Below, in pieces: positions 43,148-50,676 of a stretch of 64,000 nt of DNA (the stretch's first letter is position 1; each line of letters opens with the position of its first letter). This DNA comes from Paenibacillus herberti (GTDB taxonomy: Bacteria > Bacillota > Bacilli > Paenibacillales > Paenibacillaceae), in contig NZ_NMUQ01000002.1 in the NCBI RefSeq assembly GCF_002233675.1, forward strand, positions 1,216,121-1,280,120. Direction: 5' to 3'. The translations under genes and the position numbers were made by a program. The notes below the pieces were generated by a model. The model did not search any database. It worked only from the letters and a program-made list of their open reading frames with translations, and was not told the origin of the DNA.

Positions 43148-43960
43148 ATGCAATCCAAGTTTATCGACTGGCGTGCCGATGTCCATGCCGAGGAGGATCG
43201 GCTCTCGCTGACGTACCCCCTCAATTCAAGCCATTATCCTCAGTTAGACGTACTGACCCGTTCCCGGATGAAAATGCTGCGCAAACTGTTCGCGCAAATG
43301 AGCGCGCCAGTAACACCTGCCAAGCGTTATTATGCCGCGCCGCGCTACAAGCTTCCGGGTGGCGGAGCCGAAGAACCGGGGCTTTTCGGTCCAGCCGCCG
43401 GGGAGCCGAGCCAAACGAGCTCAGCGAGTGGGCTGAGTGCTCATCCGGCAGTGAAGGAGTTGCTGGGTCGTCTGCGGGAAACGCAGCCCCAGTCGCAGTC
43501 GTTTGCGGACTCCGGGCCGCTGGAGGAGCTGGGCGGAGCAGCGTTGGATTCGCCGGAGCTGTATGTACTTTCGCGCAGTGGGGCAACAGGGGGCCTGGAG
43601 CTGCTCTATTTTCACCCGCATGGAGATTGCTTGCAATCGCTCGGTCCCATCGAGGAGGAGCGCAGCTCTGCGCTATTCGATCCCTCCGTTGCTCCTGCGC
43701 CCCTGGAGGGAGCGATGTTCATCGCCGCCAACCTGCGCCGCACGCTGCAACTGTTCGGAGAGCGTGGTTATCGGCTTAGCTTGCTGGAGGGTGGACGCCT
43801 TACGGAGCGGTTGGCTGCTTGCGCACCGGGAACAGGTTGCCGCCTGCAGCCGTTGCTCGGCTTCTATGACAACCGGGTGCATGAGCTGCTGGGATTGGAC
43901 GGCCATTATGAGGTTGTACTTTCCTGCCTAATGATGCATAAGGAGGCTGAATCGAGATGA
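43148..43960 (+). CDS. SagB-like nitroreductase-fold oxidoreductase
   Basis: A 270-residue protein. The last 150 residues match the SagB/ThcOx nitroreductase order: SPELYVLSRSGATGGLELLY, APLEGAMFIAANLRRT, ERGYRLSLLEGG, then a glycine-rich loop and NRVHELLGLDGHYEVVLSCL. SagB enzymes use FMN to oxidise azolines to azoles in peptide natural products. The N-terminal 120 residues are unusual and Pro/Ser-rich. The ribosome binding site is weak. It overlaps the DUF4177 gene by 4 bp. Activity is uncertain since neighbouring cluster genes are broken. Confidence 0.6.
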   Translation: MQSKFIDWRADVHAEEDRLSLTYPLNSSHYPQLDVLTRSRMKMLRKLFAQMSAPVTPAKRYYAAPRYKLPGGGAEEPGLFGPAAGEPSQTSSASGLSAHPAVKELLGRLRETQPQSQSFADSGPLEELGGAALDSPELYVLSRSGATGGLELLYFHPHGDCLQSLGPIEEERSSALFDPSVAPAPLEGAMFIAANLRRTLQLFGERGYRLSLLEGGRLTERLAACAPGTGCRLQPLLGFYDNRVHELLGLDGHYEVVLSCLMMHKEAESR

Positions 43961-44154
43961 GCTATGAATATAAATTTGTCAAAGTTGAACTGAAGGGCGT
44001 TTTTGAGAGCAAACCGAAGCAGGACTATCGGGAAATCGTCCGCGAGCATGCCGGAGAGAACTGGAAACTATTCCAGATTTTCGCGCCTGGTACGCATGGC
44101 TACGGTACTGCCACTTGGTTCGAGCTTATTTTTGAACGTGCGGTACGGGGCTGA
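43957..44154 (+). CDS. DUF4177 protein
   Basis: A 65-residue protein matching DUF4177 (YEYKFVKVELKGVFESKPKQ, REHAGENWKLFQIFAPGTHG, FELIFE). Function unknown. It starts in the overlap ATGA with the SagB-like gene, so the two are co-translated; AAGGAGG lies upstream. Similar small proteins accompany SagB-like genes in some peptide clusters, but I cannot confirm this here. Confidence 0.75.
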   Translation: MSYEYKFVKVELKGVFESKPKQDYREIVREHAGENWKLFQIFAPGTHGYGTATWFELIFERAVRG

Positions 44155-44596
44155 TCGTCCTCAGGGGGAGCGGCCGGCGCCCGCTCTCTCTGAAGCGTTA
44201 CCTCTCACAATCTCCCATACCTCCTCCATGCCTCTTTATGTGCAGCTTCGCGACCAACTTCGTAGTCTCATTCGCAGTGGTGCACTGCAGCCGAACTTTC
44301 ATCTACCGTCTCTGCGGGATTTGTCCCGTCAGCTCAGTTGCAGCCTCATAACCGTGAGGAGAGTCTATCTGGATTTGGAACGTGAAGGACTGCTCTCTAT
44401 TCAAAAAGGGATTGGGACTTTTGTCCGGTCTGATGACACAGGCCAATCCGCTCGTCGCTCCTGGTCTCGTGCACTCGTTTATGAAGCTTTCCGCAGCGCT
44501 GTTGGCACTGGAATAAGGCATGGCATGGCGCCGGAGGAAATGGAAGAGGTGTTGCGAGAGCTGCTGGCTTCCATTCCCGATAAAGAAGATGCCTAA
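44138..44596 (+). CDS. GntR-family regulator
   Basis: A short GntR protein: TSSMPLYVQLRDQLRSLIRS, then LPSLRDLSRQLSCSLITVRR and a short C terminus, YtrA-like layout. The start is uncertain: GTG 44138 overlaps the DUF4177 end, and ATG 44228 would remove part of the first helix. Probably the local regulator of the cluster upstream. Terminator at 44633. Confidence 0.7.
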   Translation: MRYGADRPQGERPAPALSEALPLTISHTSSMPLYVQLRDQLRSLIRSGALQPNFHLPSLRDLSRQLSCSLITVRRVYLDLEREGLLSIQKGIGTFVRSDDTGQSARRSWSRALVYEAFRSAVGTGIRHGMAPEEMEEVLRELLASIPDKEDA

Positions 44597-44632
44597 CTCT
44601 TTCATCCTGTGGGGATGAGAGGATGACGTCTA

Positions 44633-44679
44633 AAAGACTTGTTCTTTTATCCTATGAGGATGACAGAGCAGGTCTTTTT
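44633..44679 (+). terminator. Terminator of the SagB-DUF4177-GntR operon
   Basis: AGACTTGTTC pairs with GAGCAGGTCT, followed by Ts. Confidence 0.75.
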
Positions 44680-44811
44680 GCACTAATATGTCCTCCATAC
44701 CTAGAAGGAAATGGTTAATGACCCATGGAATATGTCATAGGACATTATTCATATGGGGCAGCAGGCGGGCAGACAAATATGGGGCATATGAATCAGAACA
44801 GGGGGGATACC

Positions 44812-45729
44812 ATGGCAGGGTTGGCGGAGCGATTGGGACAAGAGATGAGAGAGAGTCTGGCGGCATACTTCGTACTGCCGAGGTTACAGGAGATGGCGCA
44901 GGCTTGCCTGGAGGAGAAGCTGCAGGAATCGCTGCTTTTTGGCAAAATGACCGTACTTCACTACCGGATGTTCGCTGGTGAGGATGAGCGGATCTATCGT
45001 GCAGCGGCAGCGGTAGAACTGATGGTCCTCAGCCTTGATATGATCGATGATGTGCAGGACAAGGATAATAAGTCGGTCGTGTGGAATGGGTACGCACCGG
45101 AAATTACGCTTAACTTGGCGCTCGGCATGCTGATGATTGCACAGCGGCTATTGCTGGAAGGCGGATTTGATCCGGAACGCGCTCGGCAATCGGCCCGGCT
45201 GCTGAGCATGCAGGTGCTCACCGCTGTGCATGGCCAGACGCTGGACTTGCTCAATGAAATTCCCGATGAAGAAGCGTATCTCGACATGGTGAGCCAAAAG
45301 TCGGCTGCCTTGCTCGTATGCGCGTGTATGATCGGCACGATGCTAGCCACCGGCGAATGGATGGAGCAGGTGCGCGGCTACGCGGAGCAGCTCGGCATTG
45401 CGGCTCAGATCAAGAACGATATTCGTGATCTGGCTAATTGGGACAACAAAAATGATTTTCTGAATCGCAAGCGCACATTGCCCACGCTGTTTCTACTGCA
45501 GGCGGTAACCGACGAGGACCGCTGGATTCTGGACTACTTCGAAGGACGGCTGACGATGGAGGATGTCCTCCATCGTCGGGATGAGCTCGAAGCAATCATG
45601 GAGAAGACGGGTACGATGCTCTATTCATCCGTGCGGATGAGGACGCATTATTATCGTTTTCTTGACCTGCTTGGCGAGTTGAACCTGGATGTCGGCTGGC
45701 AGGAAGAAATGCTGGCGCTGGCTGAATAG
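44812..45729 (+). CDS. comQ: ComQ, isoprenyl transferase modifying the ComX pheromone
   Basis: About 305 residues of the polyprenyl synthase fold. The aspartate-rich motif is DMIDDVQDKDN (about residues 75-85); the second motif is changed to KNDIRDL. ComQ attaches a farnesyl or geranyl group to the Trp of ComX. Identity rests on the next genes being comX, comP and comA. Start at ATG 44812 with AGGGGGG upstream. It ends 230 bp before comX, which has its own promoter. Confidence 0.87.
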   Translation: MAGLAERLGQEMRESLAAYFVLPRLQEMAQACLEEKLQESLLFGKMTVLHYRMFAGEDERIYRAAAAVELMVLSLDMIDDVQDKDNKSVVWNGYAPEITLNLALGMLMIAQRLLLEGGFDPERARQSARLLSMQVLTAVHGQTLDLLNEIPDEEAYLDMVSQKSAALLVCACMIGTMLATGEWMEQVRGYAEQLGIAAQIKNDIRDLANWDNKNDFLNRKRTLPTLFLLQAVTDEDRWILDYFEGRLTMEDVLHRRDELEAIMEKTGTMLYSSVRMRTHYYRFLDLLGELNLDVGWQEEMLALAE

Positions 45730-45821
45730 ACGTAGGGGGCAGTGCAGTTAGTAGGTTAACTCAGTTGGGCCAACGCTGGTCGCCAACCAAGGCGTCCGCT
45801 GGCGGCGGCCCGCTATCACCC

Positions 45822-45848
45822 CCGCAACACACCGCAATCAGCACGCAA
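45822..45848 (+). promoter_or_regulatory. Three ComA-box-like half-sites upstream of comX
   Basis: CCGCAA at 45822-45827 and 45832-45837 and ACGCAA at 45843-45848 are spaced 10 and 11 bp, one helical turn each, all on the same strand. They lie 60-95 bp upstream of the predicted start. ComA sites in Bacillus use the half-site CCGCAA, usually as an inverted pair, so these may bind this ComA in tandem. Confidence 0.45.
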
Positions 45849-45881
45849 TGATGTTTGTGGGAACTACTGGAATGCTTTTCG

Positions 45882-45910
45882 TTTTCGTCACGCACACTCC
45901 TTGTTATAGT
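45882..45910 (+). promoter_or_regulatory. Promoter of comXPA
   Basis: TTTTCG (45882-45887), 17-bp spacer, TATAGT (45905-45910). Weak -35, consistent with an activated promoter. Confidence 0.45.
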
Positions 45911-45959
45911 GGAATTAAGAGATGACAACGCTCTTAAACACGAATCGGAGGGATATACA

Positions 45960-46139
45960 ATGTTGAAGGAAATGATTCAGGCTATGGTGAAAGATCCAGG
46001 TTCTCTGTTGCGCGCTCAAGGTGGACAACTTCAACTGGCAGGACTTAGCGACGTGGAGCAAAGAGCGTTTGTCGACGTGGTGAGCAAGCGAGAAAGTGGA
46101 AGTGAGCCGCGCCTTTTTCAGGAGAATGTCTGGATGTAA
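45960..46139 (+). CDS. comX: ComX pheromone precursor
   Basis: A 59-residue peptide with GGAGGG upstream, lying between comQ and comP. The N-terminal part (MLKEMIQAMVKDPGSLLRAQ) is the usual amphipathic leader and the tail is SEPRLFQENVWM. The single Trp (W58) is the predicted prenylation site; in Bacillus subtilis 168 ComX the Trp is third from the end, here it is second. Mature pheromone would be a short C-terminal peptide including W58. No separate cleavage enzyme is encoded. Confidence 0.87.
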   Translation: MLKEMIQAMVKDPGSLLRAQGGQLQLAGLSDVEQRAFVDVVSKRESGSEPRLFQENVWM

Positions 46140-46158
46140 ATTTTAACCGGGAGAAAGG

Positions 46159-48543
46159 GTGGGTCAGCTGCGCAAGGTAATCGGGTTCACCCTTTGTATC
46201 TTTCTAGCCGTGTTGTATCTGATTCGTAGTATTGCCATGTACCCCCTCACGGGAGTAGAAGCACATCCGGTTCAGGGGAATCAATATCGGGTTGATGCGG
46301 TAGATCCGGGATACTGGGCGGAAGGAAAGCTGCAGCCAGGTGATCTGCTCGTCGAGGTCAACGGAAAGTCTCCGAGCGAATCCTATGTGCTTCGAACCTT
46401 TGAATATTTGGAAATGGCATCCTCCGTTAAAATTATCCGGGAGAGCGCAGGAGAGTCACGGGAGCTGTCCTTTGATATTCCTAGCGATCTTACACGCAAT
46501 GAACTGGTTTTCCGTTTAATATTGCCAAGTCTCTCTATGCTGGTCTTTGCATCCTTTGCTTTTTTTGTTTACCTTCGTAAAAAAGAAGATCCGGCAGCTA
46601 TATATCTCATTCTGTTTTTTCTCAGCATAGGACTTGCCTATCTGAGCTCCTTCTCCTCGGGAAAAGGAGATCTGGTTGGCAGGACCATCATGACAATTTC
46701 TTTTGCTGCTGTCCCGCTGACATTCTTGCTGTTTCTCAATCGCTACTTGGCGAGATACGGAAAAAGTTTTGCTTCCCGCAAGGTCATGACCGTCATGTGG
46801 GGTGGCTTTGTGCTGAATCTCCTGCTTCAGGTAGTGGAAGTTTTCCAATTCATCGGAATAAAGCCGAAAATTCTAATGGCTTACTTTGCAATCAGCAACC
46901 TATATATTCTCTATAAGCTAATTCGTATGTATATCACGAACAGGCAAGCTGATCTCAAATCTTTGTTCAAGTTTACGTTGCTCGGCCACTTGGTCGGTTT
47001 TCTGCCGTTTTTGTTATTGTTCGGGGTGCCGAGTTTGTTCGGCGTGCCTCTTATTTCGCCAGAAGTAGCGGCCATATTCCTGCTGGGGCTGCCCTTGGTT
47101 TACCTGTACATGTTCACGACCCAGCGTCTATTCGATATCGACTTTTTCCTCAGCCGTTTTTCTTATTACACGATGCTTGCGTTTGTCCCGACACTGATTA
47201 TTACTGGGCTGGCTGTCCTCATCATGAGCCAGAACCAGCTGTCTTGGGTGAACTGGGTACAGCTATTTCTGATCGTTTATTTGCTGATCACTGTATTTCT
47301 GTTCGGCAAGGAGTTTCTGGACTATCGGCTGCGGCCGAAGTGGAGCAAAGACTTGAATAATTTTCAAGGCAGCCTCGACCGCTTCTCTTCGCGCATCTCC
47401 CGGGTCATGAAGCAGGCCGACCTAGAGCGGGTGCTGGAACAGGAAATACGCACGATCCTTCCCATTCGGGATGTGAAGTTTTTCAGCTATGAGCCTGATA
47501 CCACTGTAACGAAGCGAGCGGTTGAAAAGTCTGGTCAGGCAGCATCGGCCCCGATTCCGGAAAATGAGCAGGTCACTGCGCGGGCAGTACGGGAGCTGTC
47601 GGAGAGCGGGCGCAAGCTAGCTGTCGGAGTTGCCGTTGTGCTTCCGAGAGGGCTTGCCGTCGTAATCGGACAAAAAAGGTCGACCTATCATATTCTATGG
47701 GTAGGCGATAAGACCAACCGAACCCAGTTTAATCTCGATGAGCTGAGTTGGCTCAAGACACTGGCTAACTACAGTGCAATCGTTTATGAGAATCTATATT
47801 TAATTGAGAATCTGATCGGCGACCTGGAGGCGGAAATGTCAAAGCGGCAGGGCACACCGACCTGGGTGCTGCGGATGATTTTCCAACTGGCGGAAAGCGA
47901 GCGACGCAAGCTGGCATCGGATCTGCATGATTCCGCTTTGCAGGATCAACTGATTTGGTACCGTAAGCTGGAGGCCGCCATACTTGACCATGAGCTTTCG
48001 GAGGAGCTGCGCAGCGACTTGACGGACATCCGGGAGGGGCTGCTGGACGTCATTCATCAAATCCGAGAAACTTGCAACGAGCTGAGACCGCCGTTGCTTA
48101 CGGAGATGGGGCTTGTCGAATCACTGCGCAGCTTGTTCGAACAACAGCAGATTCGGGCGAACTACTCCATTGAGTTCGAGGCCGGACCGCTGACAGAAGC
48201 ACTGAGTGACGAGGCGACGCTGACGCTGTTCCGCATCGTGCAGGAGCTGCTGGTGAACGCCGGTAAACATGCCAAAGCGTCGCGTATTTGGATCGAGCTG
48301 GGGCAGGAGAACGGCATCCGCCTGCGGTATAAGGACGATGGAATCGGGCTCGCGCAGGAGAAGCTGAGCGATTCTTACCAGCATATGGGCTTGTCGGGCA
48401 TCAAGGAGAGGGTACGCAGCCTTGCTGGCAAGATCCGGTTCTTCTCAGAACCGGGCGAAGGGCTTGAAGTTGACATCTGGCTGCCGGAGAAGACGGCAGT
48501 GAGTGAAGGAGAAGATGGGCATGATTCGAATCTTGCTGGTTGA
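46159..48543 (+). CDS. comP: ComP, membrane histidine kinase sensing ComX
   Basis: A 794-residue kinase starting at GTG 46159 (GGGAG upstream). TM1 (about 5-25), an extracytoplasmic PDZ-like domain (about 30-110: PGYWAEGKLQPGDLLVEVNG), then about seven TM segments to residue 395, a GAF-like linker, a HisKA_3 dimerisation domain with the phospho-His in ESERRKLASDLHDSAL (about residue 589) and an HATPase with DDGIGLAQEK and MGLSGIKERV. It overlaps comA. Confidence 0.88.
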   Translation: MGQLRKVIGFTLCIFLAVLYLIRSIAMYPLTGVEAHPVQGNQYRVDAVDPGYWAEGKLQPGDLLVEVNGKSPSESYVLRTFEYLEMASSVKIIRESAGESRELSFDIPSDLTRNELVFRLILPSLSMLVFASFAFFVYLRKKEDPAAIYLILFFLSIGLAYLSSFSSGKGDLVGRTIMTISFAAVPLTFLLFLNRYLARYGKSFASRKVMTVMWGGFVLNLLLQVVEVFQFIGIKPKILMAYFAISNLYILYKLIRMYITNRQADLKSLFKFTLLGHLVGFLPFLLLFGVPSLFGVPLISPEVAAIFLLGLPLVYLYMFTTQRLFDIDFFLSRFSYYTMLAFVPTLIITGLAVLIMSQNQLSWVNWVQLFLIVYLLITVFLFGKEFLDYRLRPKWSKDLNNFQGSLDRFSSRISRVMKQADLERVLEQEIRTILPIRDVKFFSYEPDTTVTKRAVEKSGQAASAPIPENEQVTARAVRELSESGRKLAVGVAVVLPRGLAVVIGQKRSTYHILWVGDKTNRTQFNLDELSWLKTLANYSAIVYENLYLIENLIGDLEAEMSKRQGTPTWVLRMIFQLAESERRKLASDLHDSALQDQLIWYRKLEAAILDHELSEELRSDLTDIREGLLDVIHQIRETCNELRPPLLTEMGLVESLRSLFEQQQIRANYSIEFEAGPLTEALSDEATLTLFRIVQELLVNAGKHAKASRIWIELGQENGIRLRYKDDGIGLAQEKLSDSYQHMGLSGIKERVRSLAGKIRFFSEPGEGLEVDIWLPEKTAVSEGEDGHDSNLAG

Positions 48544-49180
48544 CGACCACCCTTCCGTGGGCGAAGGAACCAAAACGATGATTGAGCAGGACCCCGAGAT
48601 GAATGTGACGGTTCTTTATTCGGCGATGGAGGCACTGGAGCTGGTCAAAACGGAAACATTCGACGTTATGCTGTTCGATCTGAACATGCCAATCATCAGC
48701 GGTTTGGAACTGACCAAGCGACTGATGGCCACAGGACCGGAATACCGGATTCTGATTTACACCGGTTATGAGATCAGCCCGAACTTCAATTTGCTGATTG
48801 AGTCGGGCGTTAGCGGTTTTGTGAGCAAAACGGCTTCCCGTGAGCAGCTACTGACTTCAATACGCTGTGTTTTGCGAGATGAGGCGGTTGTTCCGGTATC
48901 GCTGCTGCGCCAGCTTCGGCGCCGCGATATTCGGCTGAATCAGGATCGCGAGGAGAAGGCGCTCGAAGAGGTCAGCATCAACGAGCGTGAGCAGGAGATT
49001 CTGCAGGAAGTCGCCAGCGGCAGCAGCAATAAGGATATTGCGAGCAAGCTGCTTATGAGCCAGCGCACCGTAGAATACAACCTTACGCGCATTTTTGAGA
49101 AGCTGGGTGTGCGCTCGCGATCGGAGGCAATTGTAGAGGCGAAGCGGCTTGGAATCCTCTCGGTGAGCCAGTTTAGATAA
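48521..49180 (+). CDS. comA: ComA, LuxR/NarL-type response regulator
   Basis: About 219 residues: receiver domain (LLVDDHPSVGEG; phospho-Asp in VMLFDLNMP, about residue 53; Lys in FVSKTAS) and a C-terminal LuxR helix-turn-helix (about 150-215; INEREQEILQEVASGSSNKD). ATG 48521 has AAGGAG 9 bp upstream and overlaps the end of comP. It should activate quorum targets, including possibly comX and the 41062 cluster through CCGCAA-type sites. Confidence 0.88.
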   Translation: MIRILLVDDHPSVGEGTKTMIEQDPEMNVTVLYSAMEALELVKTETFDVMLFDLNMPIISGLELTKRLMATGPEYRILIYTGYEISPNFNLLIESGVSGFVSKTASREQLLTSIRCVLRDEAVVPVSLLRQLRRRDIRLNQDREEKALEEVSINEREQEILQEVASGSSNKDIASKLLMSQRTVEYNLTRIFEKLGVRSRSEAIVEAKRLGILSVSQFR

Positions 49181-49207
49181 AAAAATGAAAAAAATTTAGC
49201 CGATACT

Positions 49208-49318
49208 TTGCGATTGCATGCTCGGCGTGATACAATAATGGAATCGTATAGGAGACACCAGTCGCCTAGGAGAAAGGGCCCGCGATGCTGCTCTTATCCG
49301 CAGGCGGCTTTTCTTTTG
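49208..49318 (+). promoter_or_regulatory. cspA promoter and structured leader
   Basis: TTGCGA (49208-49213), 17 bp, TACAAT (49231-49236). The leader of about 107 nt contains GTCGCCT pairing with AGGCGGC (ending TTTTCTTTTG at 49318), which may act as an attenuator or cold-responsive structure, as in other csp mRNAs. Confidence 0.6.
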
Positions 49319-49350
49319 TTTACGTGCACTCAATAAAGGAGGAATGACCC

Positions 49351-49554
49351 ATGCAACAAGGTACAGTAAAATGGTTCAACGCAGAAAAAGGTTTTGGCTT
49401 TATCGAGGTTGAAGGCGGCGAAGACGTATTCGTACACTTCAGCGCGATTCAAAGCGAAGGCTTCCGTACGCTGGACGAAGGTCAACGCGTTGAGTTCAAC
49501 GTCGTTGCCGGCAACCGCGGCCCACAAGCCGAGAACGTTGTTAAGATCTACTAA
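49351..49554 (+). CDS. cspA: Cold-shock protein, CspA family
   Basis: A 67-residue single cold-shock domain with RNP1 KGFGFIEV and RNP2 VFVHFSAI; binds single-stranded nucleic acid and melts mRNA structure at low temperature. GGAGGAATG precedes the start. A terminator follows directly, separating it from the YdjO-like gene. Confidence 0.95.
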   Translation: MQQGTVKWFNAEKGFGFIEVEGGEDVFVHFSAIQSEGFRTLDEGQRVEFNVVAGNRGPQAENVVKIY

Positions 49555-49559
49555 TCAAA

Positions 49560-49586
49560 GCGCCCTGCTATGCAGGGCCTTTTTTG
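49560..49586 (+). terminator. Terminator between cspA and ydjO
   Basis: GCCCTGC pairs with GCAGGGC around TAT, then TTTTTT. It ends 29 bp before the ydjO start, so ydjO needs read-through or its own promoter. Confidence 0.88.
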
Positions 49587-49614
49587 GCACTTTGAACAGG
49601 AGGCGAAGCATACG

Positions 49615-49851
49615 ATGTATTACTCCCGCAAGAAACCTCAGGCAGAGTTGCCTACCGAGATCACCGAGATCTGGTCATGCGTAAGCGAGGACTGCAATGG
49701 ATGGATGCGCAAAAACTTCGCTCTGGACGAAGTGCCGGTGTGCTTCCTCTGTCAGTCGCCGATGGAGCATTCCACTCGGGAGCTTCCCGTACTTCATGAG
49801 TACGGAACTTCAGCACAAGCGCTTAAGAAGTCGGCCTCGGGCAACGAATAA
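49615..49851 (+). CDS. ydjO: Cold-inducible YdjO-like zinc-ribbon protein
   Basis: A 78-residue protein with C..C pairs (SCVSEDCNGW and PVCFLCQSPM) expected to bind one zinc. It matches the cold-inducible YdjO family, which is commonly encoded next to csp genes in Bacillaceae and Paenibacillaceae. CAGGAGG precedes the start. Function unknown. Confidence 0.82.
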   Translation: MYYSRKKPQAELPTEITEIWSCVSEDCNGWMRKNFALDEVPVCFLCQSPMEHSTRELPVLHEYGTSAQALKKSASGNE

Positions 49852-49921
49852 GCAGGACTGCTGAAGCCAGCTGCCAGCAAAATTCGCGCAGAGCTTGTAT
49901 TACCGGTTCCCGGCATACAAT

Positions 49922-49996
49922 GGAGCAGCAGAGGGTACCCTTTCTGCTCCGAGCATACTGTCAGACAGCCTCCTTTGGGAGGCTGTCTTTTTGTTT
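49922..49996 (+). terminator. Hairpin pair ending the csp region
   Basis: A near-palindrome GGAGCAG...CTGCTCC (49922-49950) is followed by a strong terminator AGACAGCCTCC-TTTG-GGAGGCTGTCT with TTTTT (49963-49996). Confidence 0.8.
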
Positions 49997-50179
49997 AGCA
50001 TGTAATGTGTTTAGCATGTAACTGGGCGGTATGACGTTTCGCTAACGAAGTCCATGAGCCGTATTCCACGAAACTCGACCTAAACCCTTCTAAATCCTCC
50101 TAAACCCTCGAACGTACAAATAGCTTACCTCATTTTCTATTAGAGTAATCGTGCTCTATACCCGTGCATTTATACGAAA

Positions 50180-50383
50180 GACTATTTGCTTTGGCCGTCG
50201 GAGCCGCAATCGAGCGTTTCAAGTAACTAAGACTACTTGCTTTGCGCGTTGGGGCCGCAATCGAGCGTTTCAAGTAACAAGGATTACTTGCTTTGGCCGT
50301 CGGAGCCGCATTCGAGCATTTCAAGTAAATTGGACTACTTGCAATGGCCGTCGGTGTCGCATCCGAGCGTTACAAGTAACTTG
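50180..50383 (+). repeat. Four tandem 51-bp repeats
   Basis: Units start at 50180, 50231, 50282 and 50333 with no spacer. Each begins GACTACTTG or similar and ends CAAGTAA, so every junction forms a CAAGTA/TACTTG hairpin. The first two copies share GCCGCAATCGAGCG; the last is most diverged. Since 51 is a multiple of 3, open frames exist on both strands, but none has a ribosome binding site or known product; I take the array as non-coding. Confidence 0.9.
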
Positions 50384-50560
50384 GAGGAGAAACAAGGGGT
50401 TCCTACGCGACCACCATACCCAGGCGAGACTCAGAGGCGCAGCTTGACCGCTCATACATAAGAGAAACTCGTCGCACGGCAGTTCAACTAATCATGCTAG
50501 TCCATTCATACACAAGCAAAGCTCAGCCACTTCACTCACTTCGGCTTGGGATATGCATCA

Positions 50561-50576
50561 AGTTAATCGCTTAACC
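50561..50576 (+). promoter_or_regulatory. LacI-type operator 1
   Basis: AGTTAATCGCTTAACC fits the palindrome GTTAANCGNTTAAC with the central CG typical of LacI-family operators. 86 bp upstream of operator 2; the promoter lies between them. Confidence 0.55.
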
Positions 50577-50615
50577 TAAATTGGACAAAATATAGAAAAA
50601 TATGCCGATAATAGC

Positions 50616-50662
50616 TTGTAAAAAGAGGAAAATGGGATTATAGTCTAGTTAAACGTATAACT
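50616..50662 (+). promoter_or_regulatory. Promoter and LacI-type operator 2 of the sugar operon
   Basis: TTGTAA (50616-50621), 17 bp, TATAGT (50639-50644), predicted start near 50651. Operator AGTTAAACGTATAACT (50647-50662) covers the start site, so repressor binding would block initiation; two sites 86 bp apart could loop. Confidence 0.6.
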
Positions 50663-50676
50663 AACGAGGAGCACTA

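Noticed and set aside
50180-50383. CRISPR array
   Set aside because: Copies are directly joined, 51 bp long, with no unique spacers and no cas genes in the window.
50130-50461. Open frames on both strands across the 51-bp repeats as a repeat protein gene
   Set aside because: The openness follows from a period divisible by three; no ribosome binding site, no plausible start context, and both strands are equally open.
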